DNA of 64,000 nt from Pararhodobacter zhoushanensis (GTDB lineage Bacteria; Pseudomonadota; Alphaproteobacteria; Rhodobacterales; Rhodobacteraceae), in assembly GCF_003990445.1 (NCBI RefSeq), contig NZ_REEZ01000005.1, positions 62,001 through 126,000 on the forward strand. Direction: 5' to 3'. A model generated the notes under the pieces. It saw only the letters and a program-made list of their open reading frames with translations. It was not told the origin of the DNA and ran no database searches. The translations under genes and the position numbers were made by a program. This document shows, in pieces, positions 25,255 through 33,606 of the stretch. How positions within the stretch are numbered: position 1 is the first letter of the stretch; every line of letters begins with the position of its first letter.

Positions 25255-26135
25255 GCAGCGCGCTGGAACTCTTTGCGCAGCTGACCGTCAACGGCATCGC
25301 CGTGGGCGCGATCTATGCGCTGGTGGCCTTGGGGATCGTGCTGATCCACAAGGCAACCGAGGTGCTGAACTTCGCCCACGGGGATCTGCTGGTCCTGTCG
25401 GCCTTTTCGGCCTGGGCGCTGATCGAGGGGGCGGGCCTGCCGTTCTGGCTGGTGCTGCCCATCGTCGCGCTGGGCATCGGCGTGGTGTCTTACGGCATCG
25501 ACGCCGTGATCGTGCGCCGTATTGCCGGGCAGCCGCAATTCGCAGGCGTCATGCTGACCATCGCGTTGGCCTTCATGCTGCGCGGGTTGGTGATGATGGG
25601 CTTTGGCACGGATTCGCAAAGCTATGACACGCCGTGGTCGGGCCAATCCACCACCGTGCTGGGCGTCACCATCGCCGATCTGTCGCTGGTGATCATGGGC
25701 GTGGTCTTTGTCATCGCCGCGCTGCTGTGGGTGTTCTTTCGCAAGACCCGGCTGGGCGTGGCGATGCAGGCCGCCAGCCAGAATCAGTTGGCCGCGCATC
25801 TGAACGGGGTGCGGGTCAAGCGGCTGAACTCGCTGGTCTGGGCGCTGGCCGGGGTGACAGCGGCGATTGCCGGGATGTTTCTGGCCCCGGTCACGCTGGT
25901 CGATACCGCACTGTGGCTGATCACGCTCAAGGCGCTGGCGGCGATCGTGCTGGGCGGTTTCGGCAGCCTGCCGGGCGCGGTGCTGGGCGGCGTGCTGATT
26001 GGCCTGATCGAGCAATACGCGGGCGTCTATCTGCCCGACGGTTTCAAGGACATCGCGGCCTATTTGGTGCTGATCGCGGTGTTGATCCTCAAGCCCAACG
26101 GGCTGTTGGGCGATGCACACGGGCGGAGGGTCTGA
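25251..26135 (+). CDS. Branched-chain amino acid-type ABC transporter permease (LivH)
   Basis: Inner-membrane permease of 294 residues, LivH family. Hallmarks are LTVNGIAVGAIYALVALGIVLIHKATEVLNFAHGDLL near the N-terminus and ALAAIVLGGFGSLPGAVLGG in the cytoplasmic EAA-like loop. About eight hydrophobic helices are visible. It pairs with the LivM permease downstream. The start overlaps the regulator stop (ATGA). In this setting the transporter more likely imports an aromatic or other carboxylic acid than leucine. Confidence 0.92.
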   Translation: MSSALELFAQLTVNGIAVGAIYALVALGIVLIHKATEVLNFAHGDLLVLSAFSAWALIEGAGLPFWLVLPIVALGIGVVSYGIDAVIVRRIAGQPQFAGVMLTIALAFMLRGLVMMGFGTDSQSYDTPWSGQSTTVLGVTIADLSLVIMGVVFVIAALLWVFFRKTRLGVAMQAASQNQLAAHLNGVRVKRLNSLVWALAGVTAAIAGMFLAPVTLVDTALWLITLKALAAIVLGGFGSLPGAVLGGVLIGLIEQYAGVYLPDGFKDIAAYLVLIAVLILKPNGLLGDAHGRRV

Positions 26136-26138
26136 GCG

Positions 26139-27215
26139 ATGCGGTTCGATTATCATACACGCTACCGGCAGGGCTTTGCGCTGCTCAGGCATCCGTCCGA
26201 CTGGCTGGCTTACGGGTTGCTGGCCGTGGTGCTGCTGGCGCTGCCGTTCTTTGCGTCGACCTATCTGATCGGTGAGCTGGGCTATGTGCTGATCCTGTGC
26301 ATCGCCGCGATGGGGCTGATGGCGCTGACCGGCTTCACCGGCCAGGTCAGCCTGGGCCACGCCAGCTTTGTTGCCATCGGGGCCTATGCCCATGCGTGGC
26401 TGCTGGCGCAGGGCGTGCCGTTTGTGCTGGCGCTGCCGCTGGCCGGGGTGATCTCGGCCGAGGCAGGGCTGGTGGTGGGCATTCCGGCGATCCGGGTGTC
26501 GGGCCTGTATTTGGCGATGGTGACGCTGGCGTTTTCCATCGTGGTCGAGCAGGTCATCGGCATGTGGCGCGGGGTGACCGGCGGGTTCATGGGGATGCTG
26601 GTGGAAACGCCGCGCATCTTCGGTGTGTCGGTCGGTGCGCCGAAATACTTCTACTATGTCTGCCTGTTCGTCGCCGTTCTGGTGCTGCTGGCGCTGGCCA
26701 ATCTGATGCGCTCAGGGATCGGTCGCGCCTTTACCGGCGTGCGGGATTCCGAGGCGGCAGCCTATGCGCTGGGCATCGAGGTCAAGCGCGTCAAGGTCGG
26801 GGCCTTTGGCCTGTCCGCCGGCATCACCGGGCTGGCGGGCGCGCTGATGGCGCATCACATCGGCTATCTGACGCCGGACGCCTTTACCCTGCTGCTCTCG
26901 CTGGATCTGGTGCTGATGGTGGTCATCGGCGGCATGGGCAGCCTGCGCGGGGCAATCTTGGGCGCGGTGCTGATCAGCTTTCTGCCCAAGGGCGTGGCGC
27001 TGCTGAAATCCGCGCTGCCCGACGCGATGGCGCGGCAATCGGGGCTGGAGATCTTTGTCGCCGGTCTGGTGCTGGCGCTGTTCGTGCTGTTCGAGCCGAT
27101 GGGGCTGAATGGCCGCTGGCTGAAGCTGCGTGCGCTGTTTGAAAGCTTCCCGCTCTATCGCCGCGACACCTTCCGCCGTCAGAAAACCTATATGAAATCG
27201 GAGCGCAGCCGATGA
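26139..27215 (+). CDS. Branched-chain amino acid-type ABC transporter permease (LivM)
   Basis: Second permease subunit, LivM family, 358 residues. It begins with a hydrophilic stretch of about 25 residues before the first helix. Family blocks are LMALTGFTGQVSLGHASFVAIGAYAHAWL, IRVSGLYLAMVTLAFSIVVEQV and VIGGMGSLRGAILGAVLISF. The C-terminus is basic (FESFPLYRRDTFRRQKTY). Start 3 bases after livH; stop overlaps the ATPase gene by 4 bases. Confidence 0.92.
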   Translation: MRFDYHTRYRQGFALLRHPSDWLAYGLLAVVLLALPFFASTYLIGELGYVLILCIAAMGLMALTGFTGQVSLGHASFVAIGAYAHAWLLAQGVPFVLALPLAGVISAEAGLVVGIPAIRVSGLYLAMVTLAFSIVVEQVIGMWRGVTGGFMGMLVETPRIFGVSVGAPKYFYYVCLFVAVLVLLALANLMRSGIGRAFTGVRDSEAAAYALGIEVKRVKVGAFGLSAGITGLAGALMAHHIGYLTPDAFTLLLSLDLVLMVVIGGMGSLRGAILGAVLISFLPKGVALLKSALPDAMARQSGLEIFVAGLVLALFVLFEPMGLNGRWLKLRALFESFPLYRRDTFRRQKTYMKSERSR

Positions 27216-27976
27216 CCGGACCCTTGCTGGAACTCGACAAAGTGGCGCTGCATTTCGGCGGGCTGGCGGCGATCTCGGATCTGTCAATCAGTGTGAATGC
27301 CGGTGAGGTGCTGGCGGTGATCGGGCCGAACGGCGCGGGCAAGACCTCGATGCTCAATCTGGTCACGCGGGTGTTCGAAGCGACCAAGGGCCGCATCCTG
27401 TTCAAAGGGCAGGACATCGCCCGCGCGCCGCGCTCGAAGATCGCGCATCTGGGAATCGCGCGGACGTTTCAGAACATCGAGCTGTTCGATGCCGCCAGCG
27501 TTCTGGACAACCTGCTGCTGGGCCGTCACCGCTTTGGTGCCGGGGCGTGGTGGCAGCAGGTGCTGCGGACGCCGGGCCTGACGCGGCGCGAAGAAGACCA
27601 CCGCGCCAAGGTCGAAACGGTGATCGAGTTTCTGGATCTGTCGGCATGGCGCAACGCGCAGGTGGCCAGCCTGCCTTACGGCGTGCGCAAGGTGGTCGAG
27701 CTGGGCCGCGCCCTGTGTTCCGAGCCCGAGATCCTGTTTCTGGACGAGCCCGCTTCGGGCCTGAACCCTGAGGAAACGCGCGATCTGGCGTTCTGGATCG
27801 ACGATATCCGCAGCGATCTGGGCATCACCGTGGTGATGATCGAACACGACATGTCGCTGGTCAGTGCCGTTGCCGACCGCGTGGTCTGCATGGCGCAGGG
27901 GCGGGTGCTGGCGCAGGGCACCTCGGCCGAGGTGCAGGCCCATCCCGATGTCATCAGCGCCTATCTGGGGACGTGA
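27212..27976 (+). CDS. ABC transporter ATP-binding protein (LivG)
   Basis: Cytoplasmic ATPase of 254 residues, LivG type. Walker A is IGPNGAGKTSMLN, the signature region is replaced by LPYGVRKVVELGRALCSEP (degenerate ABC signature, frequent in this subgroup), Walker B is ILFLDEPASGLNPEE, and the switch His is in VVMIEHDMSLV. The C-terminal EVQAHPDVISAYLGT is the LivG ending. It couples to LivF downstream by a GTGA overlap. Confidence 0.93.
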   Translation: MTGPLLELDKVALHFGGLAAISDLSISVNAGEVLAVIGPNGAGKTSMLNLVTRVFEATKGRILFKGQDIARAPRSKIAHLGIARTFQNIELFDAASVLDNLLLGRHRFGAGAWWQQVLRTPGLTRREEDHRAKVETVIEFLDLSAWRNAQVASLPYGVRKVVELGRALCSEPEILFLDEPASGLNPEETRDLAFWIDDIRSDLGITVVMIEHDMSLVSAVADRVVCMAQGRVLAQGTSAEVQAHPDVISAYLGT

Positions 27977-28749
27977 GCATGCTCTTGGACGTACAAAATC
28001 TGGAAACCTGGTACGGGCCGATTGCCGCGATGAAAGGCGTCAATCTGACCGTGGCCGAGGGGCGCATCACCGCCGTGCTGGGCGCCAATGGTGCGGGCAA
28101 GACGACGCTGCTCAATACGCTGGCCGGGGTGGTCGATCCGTTCAAGGGCAAGGTGCTGTTTGAGGGGGTCGAGGTTCAGGGGCTGGACGCCGACGCGGTG
28201 GCCCGGCGCGGGCTGGTTCTGGTGCCCGAGGGGCGGCAGGTCTACCCGTTCCTGTCGGTGCGCGACAACCTGATGATGGGCGCTTTTGCCCGCCGTGACC
28301 GCGACGCGATTGCGCGGGACATCGAGCGGGTCCACCAGTGGTTTCCCCGGCTGAAAGAGCGTGACACGCAGCACGCGGGGCTTCTGTCGGGCGGCGAGCA
28401 GCAGATGGTGGCGATTGGCCGCGCCTATCTGTCCGCGCCCAAGCTGTTGATGCTGGATGAGCCCAGCCTCGGCCTGTCGCCGATGCTGACGCAGGAAATC
28501 TTCACCATCATCCGCCGGATCAGGGATGAGACCGGCACCGCCGTGCTGGTGGTCGAACAGAACGCCGCCGTCGCGCTCAAGCATGGTGATGACGGCTATA
28601 TCATGGAGCTGGGGCGCATCGTCGCCGCCGATACCTGCGCCGCGCTGAGCGAAAAGGAAGACGTGCGCGAGGCCTATCTGGGCGGCGGCGGGGGCGAGGG
28701 CCTGTCAGGCACCGCGCAGCGCTGGAAGCGGAGGAAGACCTGGAGATGA
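27973..28749 (+). CDS. ABC transporter ATP-binding protein (LivF)
   Basis: Second ATPase, LivF type, 258 residues. Walker A is LGANGAGKTTLLN, signature LLSGGEQQMVAIGRAYLS, Walker B LLMLDEPSLGLSP, and switch His region VLVVEQNAAVALKHG. It starts with GTG at 27973, overlapping the LivG stop; an ATG two codons in is the alternative. The C-terminus is extended by a Gly-rich tail and ends within the ATG of the ligase gene. Confidence 0.92.
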   Translation: MSMLLDVQNLETWYGPIAAMKGVNLTVAEGRITAVLGANGAGKTTLLNTLAGVVDPFKGKVLFEGVEVQGLDADAVARRGLVLVPEGRQVYPFLSVRDNLMMGAFARRDRDAIARDIERVHQWFPRLKERDTQHAGLLSGGEQQMVAIGRAYLSAPKLLMLDEPSLGLSPMLTQEIFTIIRRIRDETGTAVLVVEQNAAVALKHGDDGYIMELGRIVAADTCAALSEKEDVREAYLGGGGGEGLSGTAQRWKRRKTWR

Positions 28750-30581
28750 ACGCGATGACCCCGCTGCCCGTCAGCTTTATCGGCCATGACACCCCCGCCC
28801 GCGTGTTCCGCGCCCGTGTTGCCGAATGGGGCGACCAGCCCGCTCTGCGCCACAAGCTGCGCGGGCTGTGGCAGAGCTACAGCTGGACCGAGTATTACGC
28901 CCGCGCCCGCGCCTTCGGGCTGGCGCTGAACGCGCTGGGTGTGGCGCGGGGCGAGTGTATCGCCGTGCTGGCCGAGAACCGCCCGGAATGGCTGTTCGCC
29001 GATCTGGGCGCGCAATGCATGGGGATTGTCGGCAACGGCGTCTACCCCACCGCCGCGCCGGAACAGCTGCGCTATATCCTGACGGATTCCGATTGCCGGG
29101 TGCTGGTGGTGGAAAATCAGGAGCAGTTGGAAAAGGCGCTCTCGGTCCGCGCCGACTGCCCCAAACTGCTGCGCATTCTGGTGATCGAGCGCGAGGGCCT
29201 GCGCAAGCTGGACGATCCGGCGGTCGAGTTCTTCGACGATTTCGTCAAGCGCGGTGAGGGTCTGGCGGCGACGCAGGCAGCCCTGTTCGAAGAAGCAATC
29301 GACGCCAGCCGCCCGCAGGATCTGGCGTTTCTGGTCTATACCTCGGGCACCACGGGCGCGCCCAAGGGCGCGATGATCTCGAACCGCAACGTCGTGTTCC
29401 AGATGAGCAAAGCGCCGGAATATCTGGACGCCAAGCCGGGCGACAAGTCGCTCAGCTTCCTGCCGCTGTGCCATATCGCCGAGCGCATGGCCTCGGTCTT
29501 CAACGCGATCGCGCTGGGCCTGATCGTGCATTTCCCCGAAAACGCGGGTACCGTCACCAATGACATCCGCGAAGTCGCGCCGCATGTCGTCTTCGCCCCG
29601 CCGCGCTTCTGGGAGAAGATGAACAGCCAGATCGAGCTGTTCCTGCGCGATGCTATCGCCCCCGCGCGCTGGGTCTACGCCCAGGCGCTGGCGCGGGGCG
29701 CGGCCAGCGTCGAGGCGCAGCTTGAAGGGCGCAAGCCGCCGTCGCAGGGTCCGGTGACGCGGCTGCTGACCCGGCTTGCCTTCCGCAACATCCGCATCTT
29801 TCTGGGTCTGCAAAATTGCCGCAGCGCGCTGACCGGCGCGGCCCCGGTACCGCCCGATCTGATCCGCTGGTTCCTGTCCATTGGCATCGAACTGCGCGAG
29901 GCTTTCGGCATGACCGAAACGGCGGGCTTCGCCGCCTCGACCCCCAAGGGCGCGATCCGGCTGGGGTGGGCGGGCACCCCCGCTGGCGGCACCGAGATCC
30001 GCATCGGTGACGCGGGCGAGATCCTGATCCGGGGCGACAACGTCTTTGCCGGGTACTGGCGCAACGCTGAGAAAACCGCCGAGACCGTGACGGCTGACGG
30101 CTGGTTGCACACCGGCGATTGCGGTGAAATCAGCGCCGAGGGCTATCTGGCGATCCGTGACCGGATCAAGGACATCATCATCACCGCCGGCGGCAAGAAC
30201 ATCACGCCGACGCAGATCGAAAGCCAGCTCAAATTCAGCCCCTATATCACCGACGCGGTGGTCATCGGCGAGGGCAAGCGCTTCATTACTGCGCTGGTGA
30301 TGATCGACCTCGAACACGTCGCGCGCTTCGCGCAGGATCAGGCGATCCCCTACACCGATTTCGCAAGCCTGACCCGCGCGCCCGCCGTGGTCGATCTGAT
30401 CCGCGGCGAGATCGAGGCGGTGAACCCGCGTCTCGCCCGCGTCGAGCAGATCAAGAATTTCCGCATCATCGACCAGCTTCTCACAGCCGAAGACGAAGAG
30501 CTGACCCCGACGATGAAGCTGAAACGCAAAGTCATCGCGCAGAAATACGCGACGCTTATCAACGGCATGTACCCGTCCTGA
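28746..30581 (+). CDS. AMP-dependent acyl-CoA synthetase (long-chain/FAA1-like)
   Basis: Adenylate-forming ligase of 611 residues that would activate an imported acid to its CoA thioester. The P-loop is LVYTSGTTGAPKGAMISNRN, A5 is FGMTETAGFA, A7 is WLHTGDCGEIS, A8 is RIKDIIITAGGKNITP and the A10 lysine is in TPTMKLKRKVIAQKY. Length and linker resemble the FAA1/long-chain group rather than short 4-coumarate:CoA ligases. Gene position directly after the Liv transporter suggests that its substrate is the transported compound. Confidence 0.9.
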   Translation: MNAMTPLPVSFIGHDTPARVFRARVAEWGDQPALRHKLRGLWQSYSWTEYYARARAFGLALNALGVARGECIAVLAENRPEWLFADLGAQCMGIVGNGVYPTAAPEQLRYILTDSDCRVLVVENQEQLEKALSVRADCPKLLRILVIEREGLRKLDDPAVEFFDDFVKRGEGLAATQAALFEEAIDASRPQDLAFLVYTSGTTGAPKGAMISNRNVVFQMSKAPEYLDAKPGDKSLSFLPLCHIAERMASVFNAIALGLIVHFPENAGTVTNDIREVAPHVVFAPPRFWEKMNSQIELFLRDAIAPARWVYAQALARGAASVEAQLEGRKPPSQGPVTRLLTRLAFRNIRIFLGLQNCRSALTGAAPVPPDLIRWFLSIGIELREAFGMTETAGFAASTPKGAIRLGWAGTPAGGTEIRIGDAGEILIRGDNVFAGYWRNAEKTAETVTADGWLHTGDCGEISAEGYLAIRDRIKDIIITAGGKNITPTQIESQLKFSPYITDAVVIGEGKRFITALVMIDLEHVARFAQDQAIPYTDFASLTRAPAVVDLIRGEIEAVNPRLARVEQIKNFRIIDQLLTAEDEELTPTMKLKRKVIAQKYATLINGMYPS

Positions 30582-30651
30582 GGCGGCAGGAGGGAAGGAG
30601 GAGCATGTTCGTGATCACAGCAACCCGCCATGTCCATCAAGGGAGGACGCC

Positions 30652-31824
30652 ATGTCTATGAATCGTCGTCAGATGCTTGCCACCAGCGCCGCTGCGCTGG
30701 CTTTGGGCGGCAGCCTGCGCCCGGCGCGCGCCGCCGGTGTTTCGGCCGGTGAGATCGTCGTCGGCACCCATCTCGACCTGTCCGGTCCCGCCGCTGCGGG
30801 CATGCCCGCGCTGCGCAATGCGACTGAGCTGGCGCTGGCGCAGGCGAATGCCGAAGGCGGCATCCACGGCCGTCAGGTCCGCCTGATCGTCGAGGATAAC
30901 GGCAGCCAGCCGCAGCTGGCGGTGCGCGCCGTGCAGAAACTGATCCGCTCGGACGAGGTCTTCGCGCTGCTCAACCCGTTCGGCTCGGGCACCAACGCCG
31001 CCACCATCGGCGCGGCGGTCGAGTCGGGCACCGTGGTCTTTGGCCCCTGGGCCGCGTCGGCGATCATGCATCAGGTCGCGGGCGGCTCGCCGCTGTTGTT
31101 CACCACCGTGCAGAACTACAACACCACGACCGAGCGCGCGCTGAACTGGGCGCTGCCCGAGTGGGGCTCGCAGCGCGTCGGCGTGATCTACATGGAGGGT
31201 CCGTTCGGCGACCTGATCCGCGCAGGCGTCACCCCGGCGCTGGCCGCCGCAGGTCTGACTGTGACCGAGGAAGCCGCTTACCGCCCCGGCGACATCGACT
31301 TTTCCAGTCAGGTGGCGCGGATGCGGGCGGCCAACGTCGACACGATTATCGCGGCCACGATCACCCGCGAGACGGTGGGTGTCATGGCCGAGATCAAGCG
31401 GCTGGGCTGGGACGGCGTCAAGGTGCTGACGGCGATTCCGGGCCGCTCGACCGTGGTGGCGCGTCTGGGCGGGGCCGATACCGAGGGGCTTTACGGCGTC
31501 GGCGGCTGGCGTCTGCACGGCGAGGATACCACCGACACCGGCGCGCAGGCCTTCATCGCAGCCTATCGTGAGGCTTACGGCGCGGTGCCGGACGAGAACG
31601 CGGCGAATGCGTATTCCTACACCAACTGGTTCCTGAACTCGTTGCGCGCTGCCGGTGAGGATCTGACCACCGACAGCTTCGTCGAGGGCGCGCGCGCCAC
31701 GTCCCACGACGACTTCACCACCTACACCGAGCAAAGCTTCGTCGAGAACCACGCGATGCCGGAAATGGTCTCGGTTGACCGGATCGAAAACGGCGTCTGG
31801 GTGCCGCAGACCGAACCGTTCTGA
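30652..31824 (+). CDS. ABC transporter substrate-binding protein (Liv-type)
   Basis: Periplasmic binding protein of the LivJ/K family (type 1 fold), 390 residues. The N-terminus carries a probable twin-arginine signal (NRRQMLATSAAALALGG, cleavage near ARAAG), so it may be exported folded. The mature start EIVVGTHLDLSGPAAAGMPA and GGIHGRQVRLIVEDNGSQP are family blocks. A ribosome site GGGAGG is 6 bases upstream. It is the last gene of the operon, 70 bases after the ligase, followed by a strong terminator. The ligand should be the operon substrate. Confidence 0.9.
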   Translation: MSMNRRQMLATSAAALALGGSLRPARAAGVSAGEIVVGTHLDLSGPAAAGMPALRNATELALAQANAEGGIHGRQVRLIVEDNGSQPQLAVRAVQKLIRSDEVFALLNPFGSGTNAATIGAAVESGTVVFGPWAASAIMHQVAGGSPLLFTTVQNYNTTTERALNWALPEWGSQRVGVIYMEGPFGDLIRAGVTPALAAAGLTVTEEAAYRPGDIDFSSQVARMRAANVDTIIAATITRETVGVMAEIKRLGWDGVKVLTAIPGRSTVVARLGGADTEGLYGVGGWRLHGEDTTDTGAQAFIAAYREAYGAVPDENAANAYSYTNWFLNSLRAAGEDLTTDSFVEGARATSHDDFTTYTEQSFVENHAMPEMVSVDRIENGVWVPQTEPF

Positions 31825-31843
31825 TCCACGCTCACCAACGCTG

Positions 31844-31876
31844 CCCCGCGCCCGGTCCGCCCGGCGCGGGGTTTTT
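31844..31876 (+). terminator. Rho-independent terminator of the 14-gene operon
   Basis: CCCCGCGCC (31844-31852) pairs with GGCGCGGGG (31863-31871), followed by five T. It ends the transcript that begins before 15935. Confidence 0.9.
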
Positions 31877-31991
31877 CATGGTTGCGCAAAGGATATCCCT
31901 CAGGCGCGCTTCGGGCAGGGCAAGATTGCCCCTGTGGTCAGAGTGACCTAGGGTCGGTCACTCCCCGCGCATGCCCGGTTCAGCCGGGCCG

Positions 31992-32924
31992 ATGAAAGAT
32001 GACGCCATGGCCTCAGATCCCGCCCTTGTTCGGCCCGCGCGGCCCATCTTGGTAAACTGCCCGACGTTTGACGAAAACAGCGGCGGTGTGATTGTGCTGC
32101 ATGCGCTGGTTGATCGGCTGCGCACGCTTGGAGTCGAGGCGTATGCCGTTCAGATCCCGAAAGACTATGCGGCGGTGAAATCGCCTGTAGTCCGCGCCTT
32201 GCGACGCTGGAACAGTCGCAGGAAGCAGCGCGGCTTTCAGACCCATCCCTCGCTGGATGTTCCGCTTGCTCCGCCCGGGCGCGTTAACGAGGCGATCGTT
32301 GTTTACCCCGAGACGGTTTCAGGAAACCCGCTGGGTGCGTCCCGCGTGGCGCGCTGGTTGCTGAACCGGCCCGGACTGTTGGGCGGGGATGCAGAGATCG
32401 CGGCAGGGGAAGAGGTGTTCTTCTACCAGCAGGCCTTTGCGCAGGACGTTCAGGGCCTTCCCGCCGACAGGTTGCTGCAATTGCGCTGGCTGCGCGACGA
32501 TATTTACAAAGATCGCGGTGGTCCAAGATCGGGTGCCTGTCGGATGATCCGCAAGGGAACCGACACGCTGGATCAGATCCCGCACCCTGATGATGCGATC
32601 CCGCTGGATGAGAAAAGCCACGCCGAAATCGCCGAGGTCTTCAACAGGACAACGGTCTTCTACTGCCACGATCCTTACACGATGTACGCCTATTACGCCG
32701 CGCTTTGCGGCTGTACCCCCGTCGTCATCCCCAAGCCCGGACTCAGCGCGCAAGAATGGCGGGCCGGGTTTGAGTTGAAGCACGGGGTCGCGTATGGCGT
32801 GGACGAGATCGCGTGGGCGAAGGCGACGCGTGGCCAGCTGATCGCCGACATGGCGGCGGCGAAGGCCTCGGAAACCGAAACGGTGGTGCAGTTTCTGGCG
32901 GTGCTTCAGGCGCGTTTCGGCTAG
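31992..32924 (+). CDS. Putative glycosyltransferase, surface polysaccharide type
   Basis: Protein of about 310 residues that I place only broadly. It begins RPILVNCPTFDENSGGVIVLHALVDRLRTLGV, like the N-terminal domain of GT-B glycosyltransferases and related LPS proteins with a conserved SGGxxxLH loop. The C-terminal part has TTVFYCHDPYTMYAYYAALCGCTPVVIPKPG, like the nucleotide-sugar half of such enzymes. No ribosome site marks the start; ATG codons at 31971, 31992 and 32007 are all possible. Downstream NeuD-like and DegT-like genes support a role in surface sugar synthesis. Confidence 0.6.
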   Translation: MKDDAMASDPALVRPARPILVNCPTFDENSGGVIVLHALVDRLRTLGVEAYAVQIPKDYAAVKSPVVRALRRWNSRRKQRGFQTHPSLDVPLAPPGRVNEAIVVYPETVSGNPLGASRVARWLLNRPGLLGGDAEIAAGEEVFFYQQAFAQDVQGLPADRLLQLRWLRDDIYKDRGGPRSGACRMIRKGTDTLDQIPHPDDAIPLDEKSHAEIAEVFNRTTVFYCHDPYTMYAYYAALCGCTPVVIPKPGLSAQEWRAGFELKHGVAYGVDEIAWAKATRGQLIADMAAAKASETETVVQFLAVLQARFG

Positions 32925-32955
32925 GGTGCGGTCAAGAGCGGACAGGGAGACAACG

Positions 32956-33606
32956 GTGCGCGACATTGCGATTTACGGCTGCGGCGGGTTCGGGCGCGAG
33001 GTGTTGCAGATCATCCATGCGTTGAACGCGCAGGTGCCGCAGTGGACGTGTCTTGGTTTTGTGGTCGATCCGGGCATCGCGCATCCTGACACGGTGCACG
33101 GCCTGCCGGTGGTCGAGGATATCGCGATGCTGGAACGGGGGACGCGCGCCGATCTGGCCATCGGCATCGGCGCGCCGCTGGTCCGCCGCCGCGTGGCCGA
33201 CCGGATGGCGGCCAACGGCCACGCCTTTCCCGCGCTGGTTCACCCGCGTGCGTGGCTTGGCGAAAATATCTCGCTAGGCGAGGGGGTTCTGGTCTGCGCG
33301 GGGGCCTGCCTGACGACGGACATCACCGTTGACGCCCATGTTCACATCAATCTGTGCGCGACGGTCGGTCATGATGCCGTACTGGGCGCTTGTTCAACCA
33401 TCAGCCCCGGCGCGAATATTTCAGGCAATGTCACCTTGGGGGCTGGCGTCGATATCGGCACCGGCGCGACGGTCATTCAAGGCGTCAACATAGGAGAAGG
33501 CGCTGTGATCGGGGCGGGCGCGGCGGTTGTCCGCGCGATACCGCCCCTTTGCACAGCCGTCGGCGTGCCCGCCAAAATCATCAAGACCGGCGCGGCTGCG
33601 CTATAG
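32956..33606 (+). CDS. NeuD/PglD-like sugar O- or N-acyltransferase
   Basis: Acyltransferase of 216 residues, NeuD/PglD family: an N-terminal nucleotide-like fold (IAIYGCGGFGREVLQII) followed by a left-handed beta-helix of hexapeptide repeats (WLGENISLGEGVLVCAGA to GAVIGAGAAVVRAIPP). His in CATVGHDAVLG is the likely catalytic base. Such enzymes acetylate amino sugars for glycans or sialic acids. The GTG start at 32956 is chosen for the AGGGAGA 6 bases upstream; an upstream GTG at 32926 is possible. The end overlaps the convergent DegT-like gene by 6 bases. Confidence 0.85.
   Translation: MRDIAIYGCGGFGREVLQIIHALNAQVPQWTCLGFVVDPGIAHPDTVHGLPVVEDIAMLERGTRADLAIGIGAPLVRRRVADRMAANGHAFPALVHPRAWLGENISLGEGVLVCAGACLTTDITVDAHVHINLCATVGHDAVLGACSTISPGANISGNVTLGAGVDIGTGATVIQGVNIGEGAVIGAGAAVVRAIPPLCTAVGVPAKIIKTGAAAL

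Noticed and set aside
19325-31824. A standard phenylacetate (paa) degradation operon
   Set aside because: No paaABCDE epoxidase, paaG/Z or PaaK-type ligase is present; only PaaN-like and thiolase genes are shared with that pathway.
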